This document shows positions 34,417-44,033 of a DNA stretch of 64,000 nt, piece after piece. The notes below the pieces were generated by a model that was not told the DNA's origin, ran no database searches, and worked only from the letters and a program-made list of their open reading frames with translations. The first letter of the stretch is position 1, and each line of letters begins with the position of its first letter. This DNA comes from Candidatus Krumholzibacteriota bacterium (lineage in GTDB: Bacteria > Krumholzibacteriota > Krumholzibacteriia > LZORAL124-64-63). The position numbers and the translations under genes are program-made. The stretch is taken from NCBI GenBank assembly GCA_024275485.1, contig JAJRZA010000065.1, forward strand, positions 32,021 to 96,020, in the 5' to 3' direction.

Positions 34417-35316
34417 ATGCCTTTGCGAAGAAAAATCAATGAAGTGCAGGTGGGTCTGCTGACCGCCATTGCGGTGGTCGTATTGGTCATTGGCATGATG
34501 TGGTTCAAGAACGTGGATCTTTCGGATGAACAGATACGTTACCAGGTGGATTTTTCCCGGGTGGAAGGTTTGCGCCAGGGTGACCGGGTTCATATTCGTG
34601 GGATTCGCATGGGCGAGGTGGAGTCTCTGACGTTGCTGCCCACAGCGGTTCGGGTGCAAATCAAGATGTCGGCGAAAGCCGATTTGCGCGAAGATGCCCA
34701 GATTATTCTGGGTGAAAAGGGCATCGTCGGCGAGATCGTCCTGGAAATCGATCCTGGCCTGGGGGAAAAGGCTATTGAAGGGCATATCTTTCAGGGAAGA
34801 ACCGCCGGCACCATCGCCGCCATGACCGATGCCGCGGGAACCGCCCTGGAGGAGATGTTGATATTGACCGCCAAGGTCACCGAGCTGGTGGATGAGGTCA
34901 AGGAACAGGGCAAGGTGGTAGAGACCCTGGTTCAGGCCAATGAAACCCTGGGAAAAATCGACCATATGATCGAAAAGAATCAGGCCGACATCGAAGTGAG
35001 TCTGGCCAACCTGGTGGTTGCCACCGAAGGGTTGCGGGAATTCGTGGAGTCGGGCAAGGTCGACAGGGCCTTCCGAAGTATTGATGGAACACTGGCAGGC
35101 GCCGATAGTCTCATGAATAATTTGAATACTGCGGCCAATCGTCTTAATGTGGTTCTGGACAAGATGGACAGCGGGGATGGATCCTTGGCCAAACTGCTCA
35201 ATGATCCCCTGCTGTACGACCGCACAGATTCGACCATGGCTTCGGTCAAGCGCCTGGTGGATGCCATGCGCCGCAACCCGAAGCGTCATTTTAAAGTCAA
35301 TGTTGTGGATTTCTAG
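34417..35316 (+). CDS. mlaD: MCE-domain lipid-binding protein MlaD
   Basis: The ATG at 34417 is one base after the mlaF stop. The 299-residue protein has a single N-terminal membrane helix (about 15-35) and the MCE domain: VDFSRVEGLRQGDRVHIRGI followed by GEVESLTLLP, ILGEKGIVGEIVLEI. After about residue 130 a long helical, coiled-coil-like tail runs to the C-terminus (EEMLILTAKVTELVDEVKEQ). Such MCE proteins form a hexameric periplasmic ring that carries lipids for the MlaEF transporter. It is longer than E. coli MlaD because of the helical tail, a form common in other phyla. Confidence 0.92.
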   Translation: MPLRRKINEVQVGLLTAIAVVVLVIGMMWFKNVDLSDEQIRYQVDFSRVEGLRQGDRVHIRGIRMGEVESLTLLPTAVRVQIKMSAKADLREDAQIILGEKGIVGEIVLEIDPGLGEKAIEGHIFQGRTAGTIAAMTDAAGTALEEMLILTAKVTELVDEVKEQGKVVETLVQANETLGKIDHMIEKNQADIEVSLANLVVATEGLREFVESGKVDRAFRSIDGTLAGADSLMNNLNTAANRLNVVLDKMDSGDGSLAKLLNDPLLYDRTDSTMASVKRLVDAMRRNPKRHFKVNVVDF

Positions 35317-35335
35317 TCGGCTGAGGAGGCCAGCA

Positions 35336-35848
35336 ATGAGCGACCCAAGGAAAGATGCCATGATCAAGGCCGTCAAGGACGCCCTGATGGTGGAGGTCAA
35401 GGGACAACAGCTGTACAGCCACGCGGCAAAAGAAACCAATGACGCAGCCGCTCGCGCCATGTTCGAGATGCTGGCCCGGGACGAGGATGACCACGTGAAC
35501 ATCCTGACCGTGCAGTACAAAAGCCTGTTGAAGGACGGTAAAATCGATCTGGGAGCCATTGATCCGGCTGAAGTCGATCATGGCAGCCAAACGGTAGTGA
35601 CCGACAATTTCAAAAAATCCATCAAACGGGGCAACTTCGAGATGGCCATCATCTCCATTGGTTGTGACCTGGAGAACAAGGCTATTGCCTATTACCGCGA
35701 CCAGGCGGGCAAGACCGAAGATGAAGATCTGAAACAGCTTTTCACCTGGCTGGCCGAATGGGAAGATGGGCATTTGGAACAGCTGCTGGAGTTGGAGAAA
35801 ATATACCAGGATGCCTATTGGGCTGATCAGGGTTTTTCTCCCATGTAA
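35336..35848 (+). CDS. Rubrerythrin-like ferritin-family protein
   Basis: The ATG at 35336 follows GAGGAGGCCAGCA. The 170-residue four-helix protein keeps a di-iron ligand set: E20, E50 with H53 (DEDDH), E113 and E143 with H146 (EWEDGH). This E/ExxH pattern is that of the ferritin-like domain of rubrerythrins, which reduce hydrogen peroxide. The C-terminal rubredoxin domain of classical rubrerythrin is missing, so electron donation must come from another protein. It follows mlaD by 20 bases and is followed by a terminator, so it may be the last gene of the mla operon. Confidence 0.85.
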   Translation: MSDPRKDAMIKAVKDALMVEVKGQQLYSHAAKETNDAAARAMFEMLARDEDDHVNILTVQYKSLLKDGKIDLGAIDPAEVDHGSQTVVTDNFKKSIKRGNFEMAIISIGCDLENKAIAYYRDQAGKTEDEDLKQLFTWLAEWEDGHLEQLLELEKIYQDAYWADQGFSPM

Positions 35849-35885
35849 CCCAGGGTTCTCGTCTGATTTAAACTGTTTTAGTTCA

Positions 35886-35919
35886 AGCCCTTGCAATTGC
35901 AGGGGCTCTTTTCTTTTCT
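35886..35919 (+). terminator. Intrinsic terminator after the rubrerythrin-like gene
   Basis: AGCCC-TTGCAATTGCA-GGGGCT is an almost perfect palindrome and is followed by CTTTTCTTTTCTC. It lies about 40 bases after the stop. Confidence 0.85.
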
Positions 35920-36013
35920 CAAGAAGTAACTGTTCCAGCCGAATAGAACCTAAGATTATTATAACCCAGCGGTTGCAACCGCGGAATTTTTCTGAGGTGG
36001 GGAAAAAAAGATT

Positions 36014-37932
36014 TTGCACAAAATCGGTTTGGTGGGCTTGGTACCAATATTGGCGCTGGCCGCTTTTTTTTTCATGGTAATCTCCCCGCGGGTGACTTTA
36101 AAAAATGATGCTTCGCGTTGGGAGCAATCGGTGAACATCATTGCGGACTGCTCCCACTATATCCACCTGCTGCAAATTGAGCGGGGCACTTCGGCCACTT
36201 ACCTGAAGGGTGGTTTCAGCAAGAGCCGTCTGTCAGATTACCGCAGGGACACGGATGCTGAAAAAGCCAATTTTCTGGCCAGAATAGAAGAACATTCTCC
36301 TGATCCGGCTTCCCGGAAGTCCCTGGTTGCCACAGCGGAAAAGGTAGCTGATATGCGCCGCCTGGTTGATCAAGGCAAATCGGTGGGTGAAGTGGTTGGT
36401 GGTTTTCCGGCTTGATCGAGGAATTCACCGACTACCAATCGAAGGTTATCCAGCAAAAAACCGGCCAGGGTTTGGGCAAACTCATGGTGACTCTGATAGT
36501 GCTGGAAATGTCAAAATAATATGCCGGCAAGCTTCGTGCAGGGCTGGCTTCCAACGTGGCCGCAGATGAGCCTCTGGATTACAAGGGGATCGAAAAACTG
36601 GCGTCCAGGATGAATGGGGTGGAACTCGGTCTCAACTATCCGGGAATGGTCATGACCGAAGCCAACATGAATCGTCTGGAATCACTTCAGGAAGGTGCCG
36701 ATTGGGTGTTCACCAAGGAGGTATATCATGCGGTCCTGGCCAAATCCAGCACCGGTAATTTTGGCTATGATGGAGGCGCTGTTTTCAAAACCATGACTTC
36801 ATATATTGACGATCTCGGAGAAGTGCTGTTTGACCAGCAGGACGCAGTGATCCAAAAGGCTTCGGATATTCGAAAAGTAGCCGGGCAGGACCTGATACTG
36901 TGGATCAGCGTGCTGGTTGTGGCCCTGGGTCTGGCCACCGGCCTTTTGGTTTATTACACCCGTGATATCACGCGTCCCCTGAACCAAGCAGTCAAGCTTT
37001 CGTTGGCCGTTGCCGAGGGCGACCTGAGTCAACGTCTTTCAAAACAAAACAATGATGAGTCGGGGCAACTGGTTGAAGCGCTGAACTCGATGATCACCGG
37101 ACTGGACGCCAAGGCCAGGATTGCCGAGCGCATTGCCGAAAAAGATTTGACGGTGAAAGTCACCATGGCCGGTCCCAAGGATTCTCTCGGTGCTTCCCTG
37201 CAAAAGATGGTTGATGCCCTGGGTGAACTGATTTCCCAGGCAAGGGAGAGCTCGGCTCATGCCAATGAGGCCGAAGAACTGACCGACAGAGCCAAGGAAG
37301 CTTCTGAAAACGGCATCGGTGACATGGAGCAGATGGTTCAATCCATGGAACAGATCAACGAATCGAGCAAGAAAATCGGTCACATTATCAAGACCGTGGA
37401 TGACATTGCATTCCAGACCAACCTGTTGGCCCTGAACGCAGCGGTGGAAGCAGCCCGGGCAGGCAAGCACGGCAAGGGTTTTGCGGTGGTGGCTGAAGAA
37501 GTTCGCAGTCTGGCCGGCCGTAGTGCCAAGGCAGCCAGGGAAACCAGCGCCTTGATAGAATATTCCTACGCCAAAGTTGCTCAAGGTGGGGAATTGGCCG
37601 ACCGAACGGCAGAAAGCTTTCGCAACATCGTTGATGGCGTGACCCAGGCTGCCAACCTGGTGGGTGAAATCGCTGCTGCAGCCAACGAGCAGGCCATGGG
37701 TATTGGTGAAATCACCGAAGGCTTGCGTCAGATCGACGGCGTGGTTCAACTGAGCACGGCTGCGGCAGAGGAACTGGCTGCATCGGCGGATGAATTGAAC
37801 GCCCAGTCCGGCAGCCTGGAAAGTCAGTTGAAGCAATTCAAAACCAATGCCTCGGCAGGAGTCTCCATCCCCGCGGTGGGCCAACCGGATTCCATGGAGG
37901 AAGAATACTCGGACGACTGGGCACTTGTCTAA
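36014..37932 (+). pseudogene. Decayed methyl-accepting chemoreceptor with NIT-like sensor
   Basis: A chemoreceptor gene is interrupted twice. The first frame (from a TTG at 36014; GAGGTGG lies 13 bases before) encodes a membrane helix and a nitrate/nitrite-sensing-type helical domain (QIERGTSATYLKGG), then stops at 36415. Homology resumes one frame over at SGLIEEFTDYQ, a one-base loss in the TTTT run at 36403-36406. That frame meets an in-frame TAA at 36517 in place of a sense codon, then continues uninterrupted with the second membrane helix, HAMP ([12 protein letters not shown]) and a full signalling hairpin ([29 protein letters not shown]) to 37932. No CheA, CheW or flagellar gene is nearby. 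Signalling from the intact C-terminal part is possible but the receptor should be non-functional. Confidence 0.85.
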
Positions 37933-38124
37933 ACCCCAACTATGCAAAACCACGTTGACCGAAACCACTTAAGTTGCTGCCATGGTACACCATCAGCGGA
38001 AAAAGTCAGGATTTTCTGGACCTCATGTATCACGGATACACCACGGTCCGGAAAATCCTGACTTTTTCCACTGCTGGCGCACCCTGACAGCTTTCGCCTC
38101 AACGTGGTTTTGCATAGTTAGGGT
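37933..38124. repeat. Nested inverted-repeat element (MITE-like or giant hairpin)
   Basis: Two pairs of long inverted repeats are nested. The outer arms, 37933-37958 and 38099-38124, are 26 bases with one mismatch (CAACTATGCAAAACCACG against its complement). The inner arms, 37994-38022 and 38045-38073, are 29 bases with two mismatches (GGAAAAAGTCAGGATTTTC against its complement). At the centre TGTATC-ACG-GATACA (38026-38040) makes a small perfect hairpin. The 36- and 25-base spacers between outer and inner arms do not pair. The element begins one base after the chemoreceptor stop and encodes no protein. A short non-autonomous transposable element is the simplest reading. Confidence 0.85.
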
Positions 38125-38333
38125 AAAGAGTCGGCCAGTCAGATGAGAACCTTCCAATGAAGACAGCCACCGCACTGGAGTTCAAGGGAGCCCTGGTGCT
38201 GGTGGCTTCTTTGTGGTGAATTCCGCCCCGGGTTGCCTTCTTTCCCTATTTGTTTCATATTTCCATTCCTGAATGCCCGCATTCTGACTGATGCGGGCCA
38301 GTTTGATTGTGATTTCCAAGCCGAGGATGCACC
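38125..38333 (+). promoter_or_regulatory. leuS leader with a hairpin
   Basis: The stretch between the inverted-repeat element and leuS holds an 8-bp stem GCCCGCAT/ATGCGGGC (38275-38282 with 38291-38298), 35 bases before the start codon. It lacks a T-tract, so attenuation is not shown. TTTCATATTTCCATTC before it could be a promoter region. No T-box features (specifier loop, TGGNACC) were found. GAGGA at 38320 is the ribosome-binding site. Confidence 0.35.
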
Positions 38334-40748
38334 ATGGCCTACGATCCAAAAATGATCGAACCGCGCTGGCAGAAGTTCTGGGACGATAATAAAACCTTCA
38401 AGGCCGTCGACGGCGCAGACAAACCCAAGTACTACGTTTTGGACATGTTCCCCTATCCATCGGGCAACGGTCTGCACGTGGGGCATCCCGAGGGGTACAC
38501 CGCCACCGACATCGTGGCCCGCTACAAGCGCATGACCGGCCACAACGTATTGCATCCCATGGGTTGGGACAGCTTCGGCCTGCCCGCCGAAAACCACGCC
38601 ATGAAAACCGGTGAGCATCCCGCGGCCACCACTGAACGCAACATCGCCAACTTCAAACGACAGCTCAAAATGCTGGGATTCAGTTACGACTGGGATCGCG
38701 AAGTGGCCACCAGTCATCCCGACTATTACCGCTGGACCCAGTGGATTTTCGCCAAGCTGTACGAACAAGGTCTGGCCTATGAGGGCGAAATGGCCGTTAA
38801 CTGGTGCCCGGCCCTGGGCACGGTGCTGGCCAACGAAGAGGTCAAGGATGGTCTGAGCGAGATTGGTGGACACCCCGTGGTGCGCAAGCCAATGAAGCAG
38901 TGGATGCTCAAGATTACCGCCTACGCCCAGCGGCTGCTGGACGATCTGGACGATCTGGACTGGCCCGAATACATCAAGGATCTGCAGCGCAACTGGATTG
39001 GCCGCAGCGAGGGCGCGGAGGTGGACTTCAGCATTGAAGGTCATGATGAGAAACTGCGCGTCTTTACAACCCGGCCTGATACTTTGTACGGGGCCACCTA
39101 CATGGTGCTCAGTCCGGAGCATCCCTGGGTTGAAAAACTCACCAGCGATGATCAGCGCGATGCCGTGAAAAACTATTTGGCGCAAGCTGCCGCAAAAAGC
39201 GACCGCGACCGCTTGATCGCCCGGGAAAAAACCGGTGTTTTCAGTGGAATTCATGCCACCAATCCGGCCACCGGAAAACCGATCCCCATCTGGATCGCCG
39301 ACTACGTGATGATGGGTTATGGCACGGGCGCCATCATGGCGGTGCCCGGTCAGGACGAACGCGACTGGGAGTTCGCCGAGAAATTTGATCTGCCCATTGT
39401 ACGCACTGTGCAAGCTCCGGATGAATTCGAAGGCGCCTACGCCGGAGACGGAGTCGCCATCAACAGCGACTTCCTCGATGGGATGGGTGTGGCTGAAGCC
39501 AAGTCCCGAATGACGGAATGGCTCGTGGAAAAAGGCCTGGGCGAAGCGGTGGTCAATTTTAAATTGCGCGACTGGTTGTTCAGCCGCCAACGCTACTGGG
39601 GCGAACCGTTCCCCCTGCTCAAGCTAGCCGACGGAACGGTCCGTTTGATGGGCCCGGACGAGTTGCCTTTGACCCTGCCGGAAGTGGATAAATACGAACC
39701 GGCGGGCACCGGCGAAGGCCCACTCGCGATGATCGGCGAGTGGATGAACATAAACGACCCCGTCAGCGGCCAGAAAGCCGTGCGCGAGAGCAACACCATG
39801 CCCCAGTGGGCGGGCAGTTGCTGGTACTATCTGCGTTACCTCGATCCGCACAATACCGAAGAAGCCTGGTCGTCGGAAAAAGAGAGTTACTGGATGCCGG
39901 TGGATCTTTATCTCGGTGGCACAGAGCATGCGGTTTTGCATTTGCTGTATGCCCGTTTCTGGCACAAGGTCCTGTTCGATCTGGGCTTGGTATCGACCAG
40001 GGAACCGTTTCAGAAACTGCGCAACCAGGGCATGATCCTGGGTGAAAACGGCGACAAGATGAGCAAGAGCCACGGCAACGTGATCAACCCCGACGATGTG
40101 ATCGCCGACCAGGGCGCCGATGCCCTGCGCCTGTACCTAATGTTCCTCGGCCCCCTGGAAAGGGACAAGCCCTGGAATACCCAGGGTATTGAGGGTGTGC
40201 GCCGTTTTCTCGACCGCTCCTGGCGTCTCTTTGTGGATGATGAAGGTGGTTTGACACCCGCTCTCCAGTACGTGGAGCCCAGTGAAGATGACTTGCGCCT
40301 GCTGCACAAGACCATCGACGCGGTGACCCGTATGACCGAAGACCTGCGTTTCAACACCGCCATCAGCCAGATGATGGTCTTTGTCAACGAGATGACGAAC
40401 ATGGAGGTGCGGCCCCGCACGGTGCTGGAACAATTCCTCAAACTGCTGGCCCCCTACGCGCCGCACATGACCGAAGAAATCTGGTCGCGTTTGGGTCACC
40501 ATGAAACCATCGCCTACGAGAGCTGGCCCGCCGTCGAGGAGAAATACCTCGTGGAGGACGTGATCACCGTGGCGGTGCAGATCAACGGCAAATTGCGTGA
40601 CCAGATGCAGGTGCCGGTTGATATCGTCGAAGAAGAGATTCGGCAAATGATCGGTGGCCGGGATAAGCTGGAACCTTACCTGGTGGGAAAAACCATCGTG
40701 AAGATGATTTATGTGCCAGGGCGGTTGGTAAATTTGGTGGTGAAATAG
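38334..40748 (+). CDS. leuS: Leucyl-tRNA synthetase
   Basis: The enzyme charges tRNA-Leu. The 804-residue protein has the class I HIGH-type motif in [18 protein letters not shown] (about 35-52), [15 protein letters not shown], the CP1 editing domain (about 215-390, [19 protein letters not shown] and [17 protein letters not shown]), and KMSKS at 575-579. The anticodon-binding domain and C-terminal extension follow ([14 protein letters not shown]). Length and domain order are those of bacterial LeuRS. Its stop is two bases before the lpxR start. Confidence 0.97.
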   Translation: MAYDPKMIEPRWQKFWDDNKTFKAVDGADKPKYYVLDMFPYPSGNGLHVGHPEGYTATDIVARYKRMTGHNVLHPMGWDSFGLPAENHAMKTGEHPAATTERNIANFKRQLKMLGFSYDWDREVATSHPDYYRWTQWIFAKLYEQGLAYEGEMAVNWCPALGTVLANEEVKDGLSEIGGHPVVRKPMKQWMLKITAYAQRLLDDLDDLDWPEYIKDLQRNWIGRSEGAEVDFSIEGHDEKLRVFTTRPDTLYGATYMVLSPEHPWVEKLTSDDQRDAVKNYLAQAAAKSDRDRLIAREKTGVFSGIHATNPATGKPIPIWIADYVMMGYGTGAIMAVPGQDERDWEFAEKFDLPIVRTVQAPDEFEGAYAGDGVAINSDFLDGMGVAEAKSRMTEWLVEKGLGEAVVNFKLRDWLFSRQRYWGEPFPLLKLADGTVRLMGPDELPLTLPEVDKYEPAGTGEGPLAMIGEWMNINDPVSGQKAVRESNTMPQWAGSCWYYLRYLDPHNTEEAWSSEKESYWMPVDLYLGGTEHAVLHLLYARFWHKVLFDLGLVSTREPFQKLRNQGMILGENGDKMSKSHGNVINPDDVIADQGADALRLYLMFLGPLERDKPWNTQGIEGVRRFLDRSWRLFVDDEGGLTPALQYVEPSEDDLRLLHKTIDAVTRMTEDLRFNTAISQMMVFVNEMTNMEVRPRTVLEQFLKLLAPYAPHMTEEIWSRLGHHETIAYESWPAVEEKYLVEDVITVAVQINGKLRDQMQVPVDIVEEEIRQMIGGRDKLEPYLVGKTIVKMIYVPGRLVNLVVK

Positions 40749-40749
40749 A

Positions 40750-41736
40750 ATGTTTCGGCAGGCTCTGTGTTTGTTGGTTTTGGCCACGGCCCTGTTGGGA
40801 AAGGCCCATGCCGATGAGCCCGGAGCCACCATCTCTCTTCAATTCGAAAACGACGTCCTGGGGCTCGACGATTCCGACCGTCACTACACCAATGGTCTGC
40901 AATTGTCCTGGCAATCGGGCCCCGACGCAGTGCCTGGCCCACTTGCAGGCTTGGCCCGAAGCAGCATTTTTTTCAATCCGGATGTCACCCTGCATTTCAA
41001 GGTCGCCCTGGGTCAAAACCTCTATACCCCCGAAGATATCGAAACCACTGATCTGGTGATGGACGACCGTCCCTACGCAGCCTGGTTGCACGCTGATTTC
41101 ACCCTCATTGGCTGCACCGAAGGTTCCATGAATGTGCTGGAGGTCTCGGTGGGTGTGGTGGGCCCCTCGGCTGGGGGCGAAGAATTACAAAAGTGGGTTC
41201 ACGGAGCCATCGATTCCCCCGTTCCCCAGGGCTGGGACAACCAACTCCACGATGAACTGGCCTTGTTGGTGGGCTTTGAGCGCCGCTGGCGCAACATCAT
41301 CGAACTGGGCTTCCTGGGGCTGGAAATTGACCCTGCGCCCCACTTTGATGTGGCCCTGGGCAACGTGTTCACTTACGGCGCCATGGGTGGCAATCTTCGT
41401 TTGGGACATGGTCTTCGCGGCGATTTTGGACCACCCCGGTTGCGGCCGGGACCACCGGGTTCGCGAGCTTTCGGTGCCCACGGTGGCTGGACCTGGTACT
41501 TTTTTACGGGCGTCGAAGGCAGGGCCATGTTGCAAAACATTTTTCTCGACGGCAATACTTTTGGGGACAGCCACCGAGTGGACAAGGAACCCTATGTAGC
41601 TGATGCCTGGATTGGTTGGGCGGTGGCGGTGATGAGGGTGAGGCTGGCGGCCAACTACGTTCTGCGCACCAGGGAATTCCAGGGGCAGGAAAACTCCGAC
41701 CACTTTGGGGCCCTGACGATTTCGGTAGGGTTTTGA
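40750..41736 (+). CDS. LpxR-family lipid A deacylase, outer-membrane barrel
   Basis: The 328-residue protein has a Sec signal (about 1-21, ending AHA-D) and the LpxR (DUF2219) opening SLQFENDVLGLDDSDRHYTN, which contains the catalytic Asn and Asp of the family, followed by GLQLSW. DDRPYAAWLHADF, VGVVGPSAGGEELQ and GWDNQLHDE are further family blocks. It ends in an aromatic barrel strand (LTISVGF). LpxR removes the 3'-acyloxyacyl chain of lipid A in the outer membrane, which supports a diderm, lipopolysaccharide-bearing cell. It starts two bases after leuS, and its stop abuts the stop of the convergent patatin gene. Confidence 0.88.
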   Translation: MFRQALCLLVLATALLGKAHADEPGATISLQFENDVLGLDDSDRHYTNGLQLSWQSGPDAVPGPLAGLARSSIFFNPDVTLHFKVALGQNLYTPEDIETTDLVMDDRPYAAWLHADFTLIGCTEGSMNVLEVSVGVVGPSAGGEELQKWVHGAIDSPVPQGWDNQLHDELALLVGFERRWRNIIELGFLGLEIDPAPHFDVALGNVFTYGAMGGNLRLGHGLRGDFGPPRLRPGPPGSRAFGAHGGWTWYFFTGVEGRAMLQNIFLDGNTFGDSHRVDKEPYVADAWIGWAVAVMRVRLAANYVLRTREFQGQENSDHFGALTISVGF

Positions 41737-42669
41737 TTATCTTATGTGCAGAAATTTACCCACGGCGATCTTGGCCTTGTAGGGCAGGCTTTTTCTCCAG
41801 CGCAGCAATTTTATCAACTCCGGCATAAGATCCATGGCCGCTTTGTAGCCTCGAGCACGGCAGGCTTCGGCTGCACCAAAATCCGCCCAGTGAAACTCGG
41901 TCACGTTGGGGCGGATCACGAAGTCGGCCTGGGCGCAGATCATCTTGTTCAGGCGGCGCCTGGCGATGGTGTTGCTGCGCAGGATCATGTCCAACCCGGT
42001 GGAAAAGGAAGTTTCTTCAAATGCGGGAATATCCACCGCCAGGATAAAATCGGCACCCAGGTCATGGCAGGCCTCGATGGGTACCCTGAAAGGTCCTCCG
42101 CCATCGACAATGAGCTGCCCGTCTTTTTCCAGAGGGGGGAACACCGAAGGTATGGCGCTGCTGGCATAAATCCCATCCACCAGGGGACCTTCGGTATAAA
42201 CAACACTTTCACCAGCTATCAGGTCCAGGGCCACCGTGGCGAGGGGAATCTGAAGATCGGAAAAACTGATGGGCCCAAACAGCTTTGCCAAGGGCTCGCG
42301 CAGTTTGCTTTCCGACTGCATATAAGGACGGGTGACGGTTTTTACCGCGATGAGCTTGCGTTGCATGAAATCAAAAATATCCACCAAGCGTTGCTGGGGG
42401 TCCCGGGCGGCATGTTCGTCCCGGGGAAGAAAAGGTGCCCAATAGGAGGCAAAATCTTCGTTCCCTACATATGAGCCCAAGCGTTGCCACAAATGCAGGG
42501 GATCTTGGTTCTGGGCATACAGGCCACCAACGATGGCGCCCATGCTTGTACCGGCCACCAGGTCGGCGCGGATTCCTGCCTCTTCCAGTGCCTCCAAAAC
42601 CCCGGCGTGAGCCAGCCCTCTGGCGCCTCCGCTGCCCAGAGCCAGGCCAATTTTAAGTCCTTTTCCCAT
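41737..42669 (-). CDS. Patatin-like phospholipase (RssA-type)
   Basis: I choose the ATG at 42669 (AAAGGAT 11-17 bases upstream) over a GTG eleven codons earlier; the product is 310 residues. The oxyanion loop GSGGARGLAHAGVLEALEEA, the nucleophile elbow GTSMG and the catalytic Asp in VDGGGPFRVP make a complete Ser-Asp dyad. Patatin-fold enzymes hydrolyse lipid acyl esters; small bacterial RssA-type members are cytoplasmic or membrane-associated, and no signal peptide is seen here. The stop codon is immediately adjacent to that of lpxR on the other strand. Confidence 0.88.
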   Translation of the reverse strand: MGKGLKIGLALGSGGARGLAHAGVLEALEEAGIRADLVAGTSMGAIVGGLYAQNQDPLHLWQRLGSYVGNEDFASYWAPFLPRDEHAARDPQQRLVDIFDFMQRKLIAVKTVTRPYMQSESKLREPLAKLFGPISFSDLQIPLATVALDLIAGESVVYTEGPLVDGIYASSAIPSVFPPLEKDGQLIVDGGGPFRVPIEACHDLGADFILAVDIPAFEETSFSTGLDMILRSNTIARRRLNKMICAQADFVIRPNVTEFHWADFGAAEACRARGYKAAMDLMPELIKLLRWRKSLPYKAKIAVGKFLHIR

Positions 42670-42905
42670 TTGCCCAATATCCTTTTTTGACAACGAATTC
42701 ACAAATCCAACCTAAAATCATAGTAGGCTCTCTCATCTCCGGATACAACGATTCTTTGACTGATTGCCGCCGAGAGCTTAGCATGTGAGTTCTCAGAAAA
42801 GGGGAAAATGCAAGTGTCATTCCTATTTAGGGATATAGCTGATTTATTCCAATTATCCCGCAATTCATTCGCCAATAATCCTGCAATTCAAAGGATTGCC
42901 GAAAA

Positions 42906-43880
42906 ATGAGCGACAAGTCCCAAATGCCCGATTCTCCCTTCGTGATTGAACGCCTCATGCGCGATACCCGTCGCAGTATTGAGGAGGAAGAATTCACAAA
43001 CGAAGAAGAATCCCGTGAGAAGATGCAACACAGTATCGAAATGGGCCTCCTGGAAAATCGGTTGGAGGATCTGAAGGATCACCCCCAGGAATTGGCTCAG
43101 GAGATGGCTTTTCAGGCTTTTGAAAGCGCCAAACAGGAAATGGCCGATGAACTGACTCAAAAAGCCCTGACCATCGACCCTGATTGTGTGGATGCCCTGA
43201 CGATTCGCGCATTTCTGGACAGCGAAAACGCTTCCCAGTTGATCGCCGCCCTGGAACACGCGGCCACCCGCGGCGAAAACCGCCTGGGTGAAGACTTCTT
43301 CGCCGAGTTCATGGGCGATTTCTGGCCCATGGTTGAAGCCCGTCCCTACCTTCGCTCCATCAAACAGCTGGCCGAGGTGCTTTGGAATGTTGGCCGCCGG
43401 TTCGACGCCGTGGAAAACTACCATAATCTGCTGGACCTGGACCCCGAGGATCACATGGGCAACAGCGTACTTCTGCTGGGTTGTTATCTGGCCATGGGCG
43501 AGGTACAGCGATCCTGGGACTTGCTGGAGGAGTACGACGACGAGAGCGCCGTCTTCCAGTGGGGCTGGGTGCTGGTCTTGCTGATGGCCGAAGACCCTGC
43601 AGGGGCTGAAGATGCCCTGCAGGCCGCCATGGAGGTTAACCCTTTTGTGGCCCCGCTTCTGCTGGGGATGAGCGAGCCGCAGGAAGGTAATTCATCAATG
43701 GTGACCATCGGCAGCCCCGAGGAGGCCCAGGTCACTTGGCAGGTCATCGGTATTGCCTGGGGCCAGAACCCTTTAGCCCAGGCCTGGTTGCACGGACAGC
43801 TGGTGAAAATGGGCTTGATCAACATGGATGGCGAGGATGACCTCCACGACGACGACCTGCCAGAGGTGCCGACGCATTAA
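42906..43880 (+). CDS. TPR-like (ST7-type) protein, function unknown
   Basis: The 324-residue cytoplasmic protein is acidic. It has a helical, Glu-rich N-terminus (about 20-60) and two to three TPR-like helix pairs from about 70 to 230. ARPYLRSIKQLAEVLWNVGR and FDAVENYHNLLDLDPEDHMG followed by LLLGCYLAMGE resemble the ST7-type tetratricopeptide family found in many bacteria and eukaryotes. The C-terminal 80 residues are unlike TPRs and end in a run of acidic residues. AAAGGA lies about 12 bases before the ATG. It is probably a protein-interaction adaptor; no partner is suggested by neighbours. Confidence 0.75.
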   Translation: MSDKSQMPDSPFVIERLMRDTRRSIEEEEFTNEEESREKMQHSIEMGLLENRLEDLKDHPQELAQEMAFQAFESAKQEMADELTQKALTIDPDCVDALTIRAFLDSENASQLIAALEHAATRGENRLGEDFFAEFMGDFWPMVEARPYLRSIKQLAEVLWNVGRRFDAVENYHNLLDLDPEDHMGNSVLLLGCYLAMGEVQRSWDLLEEYDDESAVFQWGWVLVLLMAEDPAGAEDALQAAMEVNPFVAPLLLGMSEPQEGNSSMVTIGSPEEAQVTWQVIGIAWGQNPLAQAWLHGQLVKMGLINMDGEDDLHDDDLPEVPTH

Positions 43881-43914
43881 TTCTTCAGTTAGTCATGCTC
43901 GATGATCAAATAAT

Positions 43915-43949
43915 GCCCTCTGCCGTCTCCCGGCAGAGGGCTTTATATG
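43915..43949 (+). terminator. Intrinsic terminator after the TPR gene
   Basis: GCCCTCTGCCG-TCTCC-CGGCAGAGGGC is an uninterrupted 11-bp stem followed by TTTATATG. It lies 35 bases after the stop. Confidence 0.9.
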
Positions 43950-44033
43950 TTATAATTGTAATGGTCAAGCACATCTGGATGCCAAATTAAAGAACTTGCC
44001 ATGGTTTCAGTTCAGCCACTCCGGGAGTATTCC

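Noticed and set aside
37933..38124. Integron attC site at the inverted repeat
   Set aside because: The outer ends read CCCCAAC and GTTAGGG, near the RYYYAAC/GTTRRRY cores but each with a wrong base. The element is longer than usual attC sites, and no integrase or cassette array is present.
38275..38298. T-box or attenuator controlling leuS
   Set aside because: The hairpin has no T-tract and no T-box specifier or TGGN antiterminator sequence was found; kept only as a leader hairpin.
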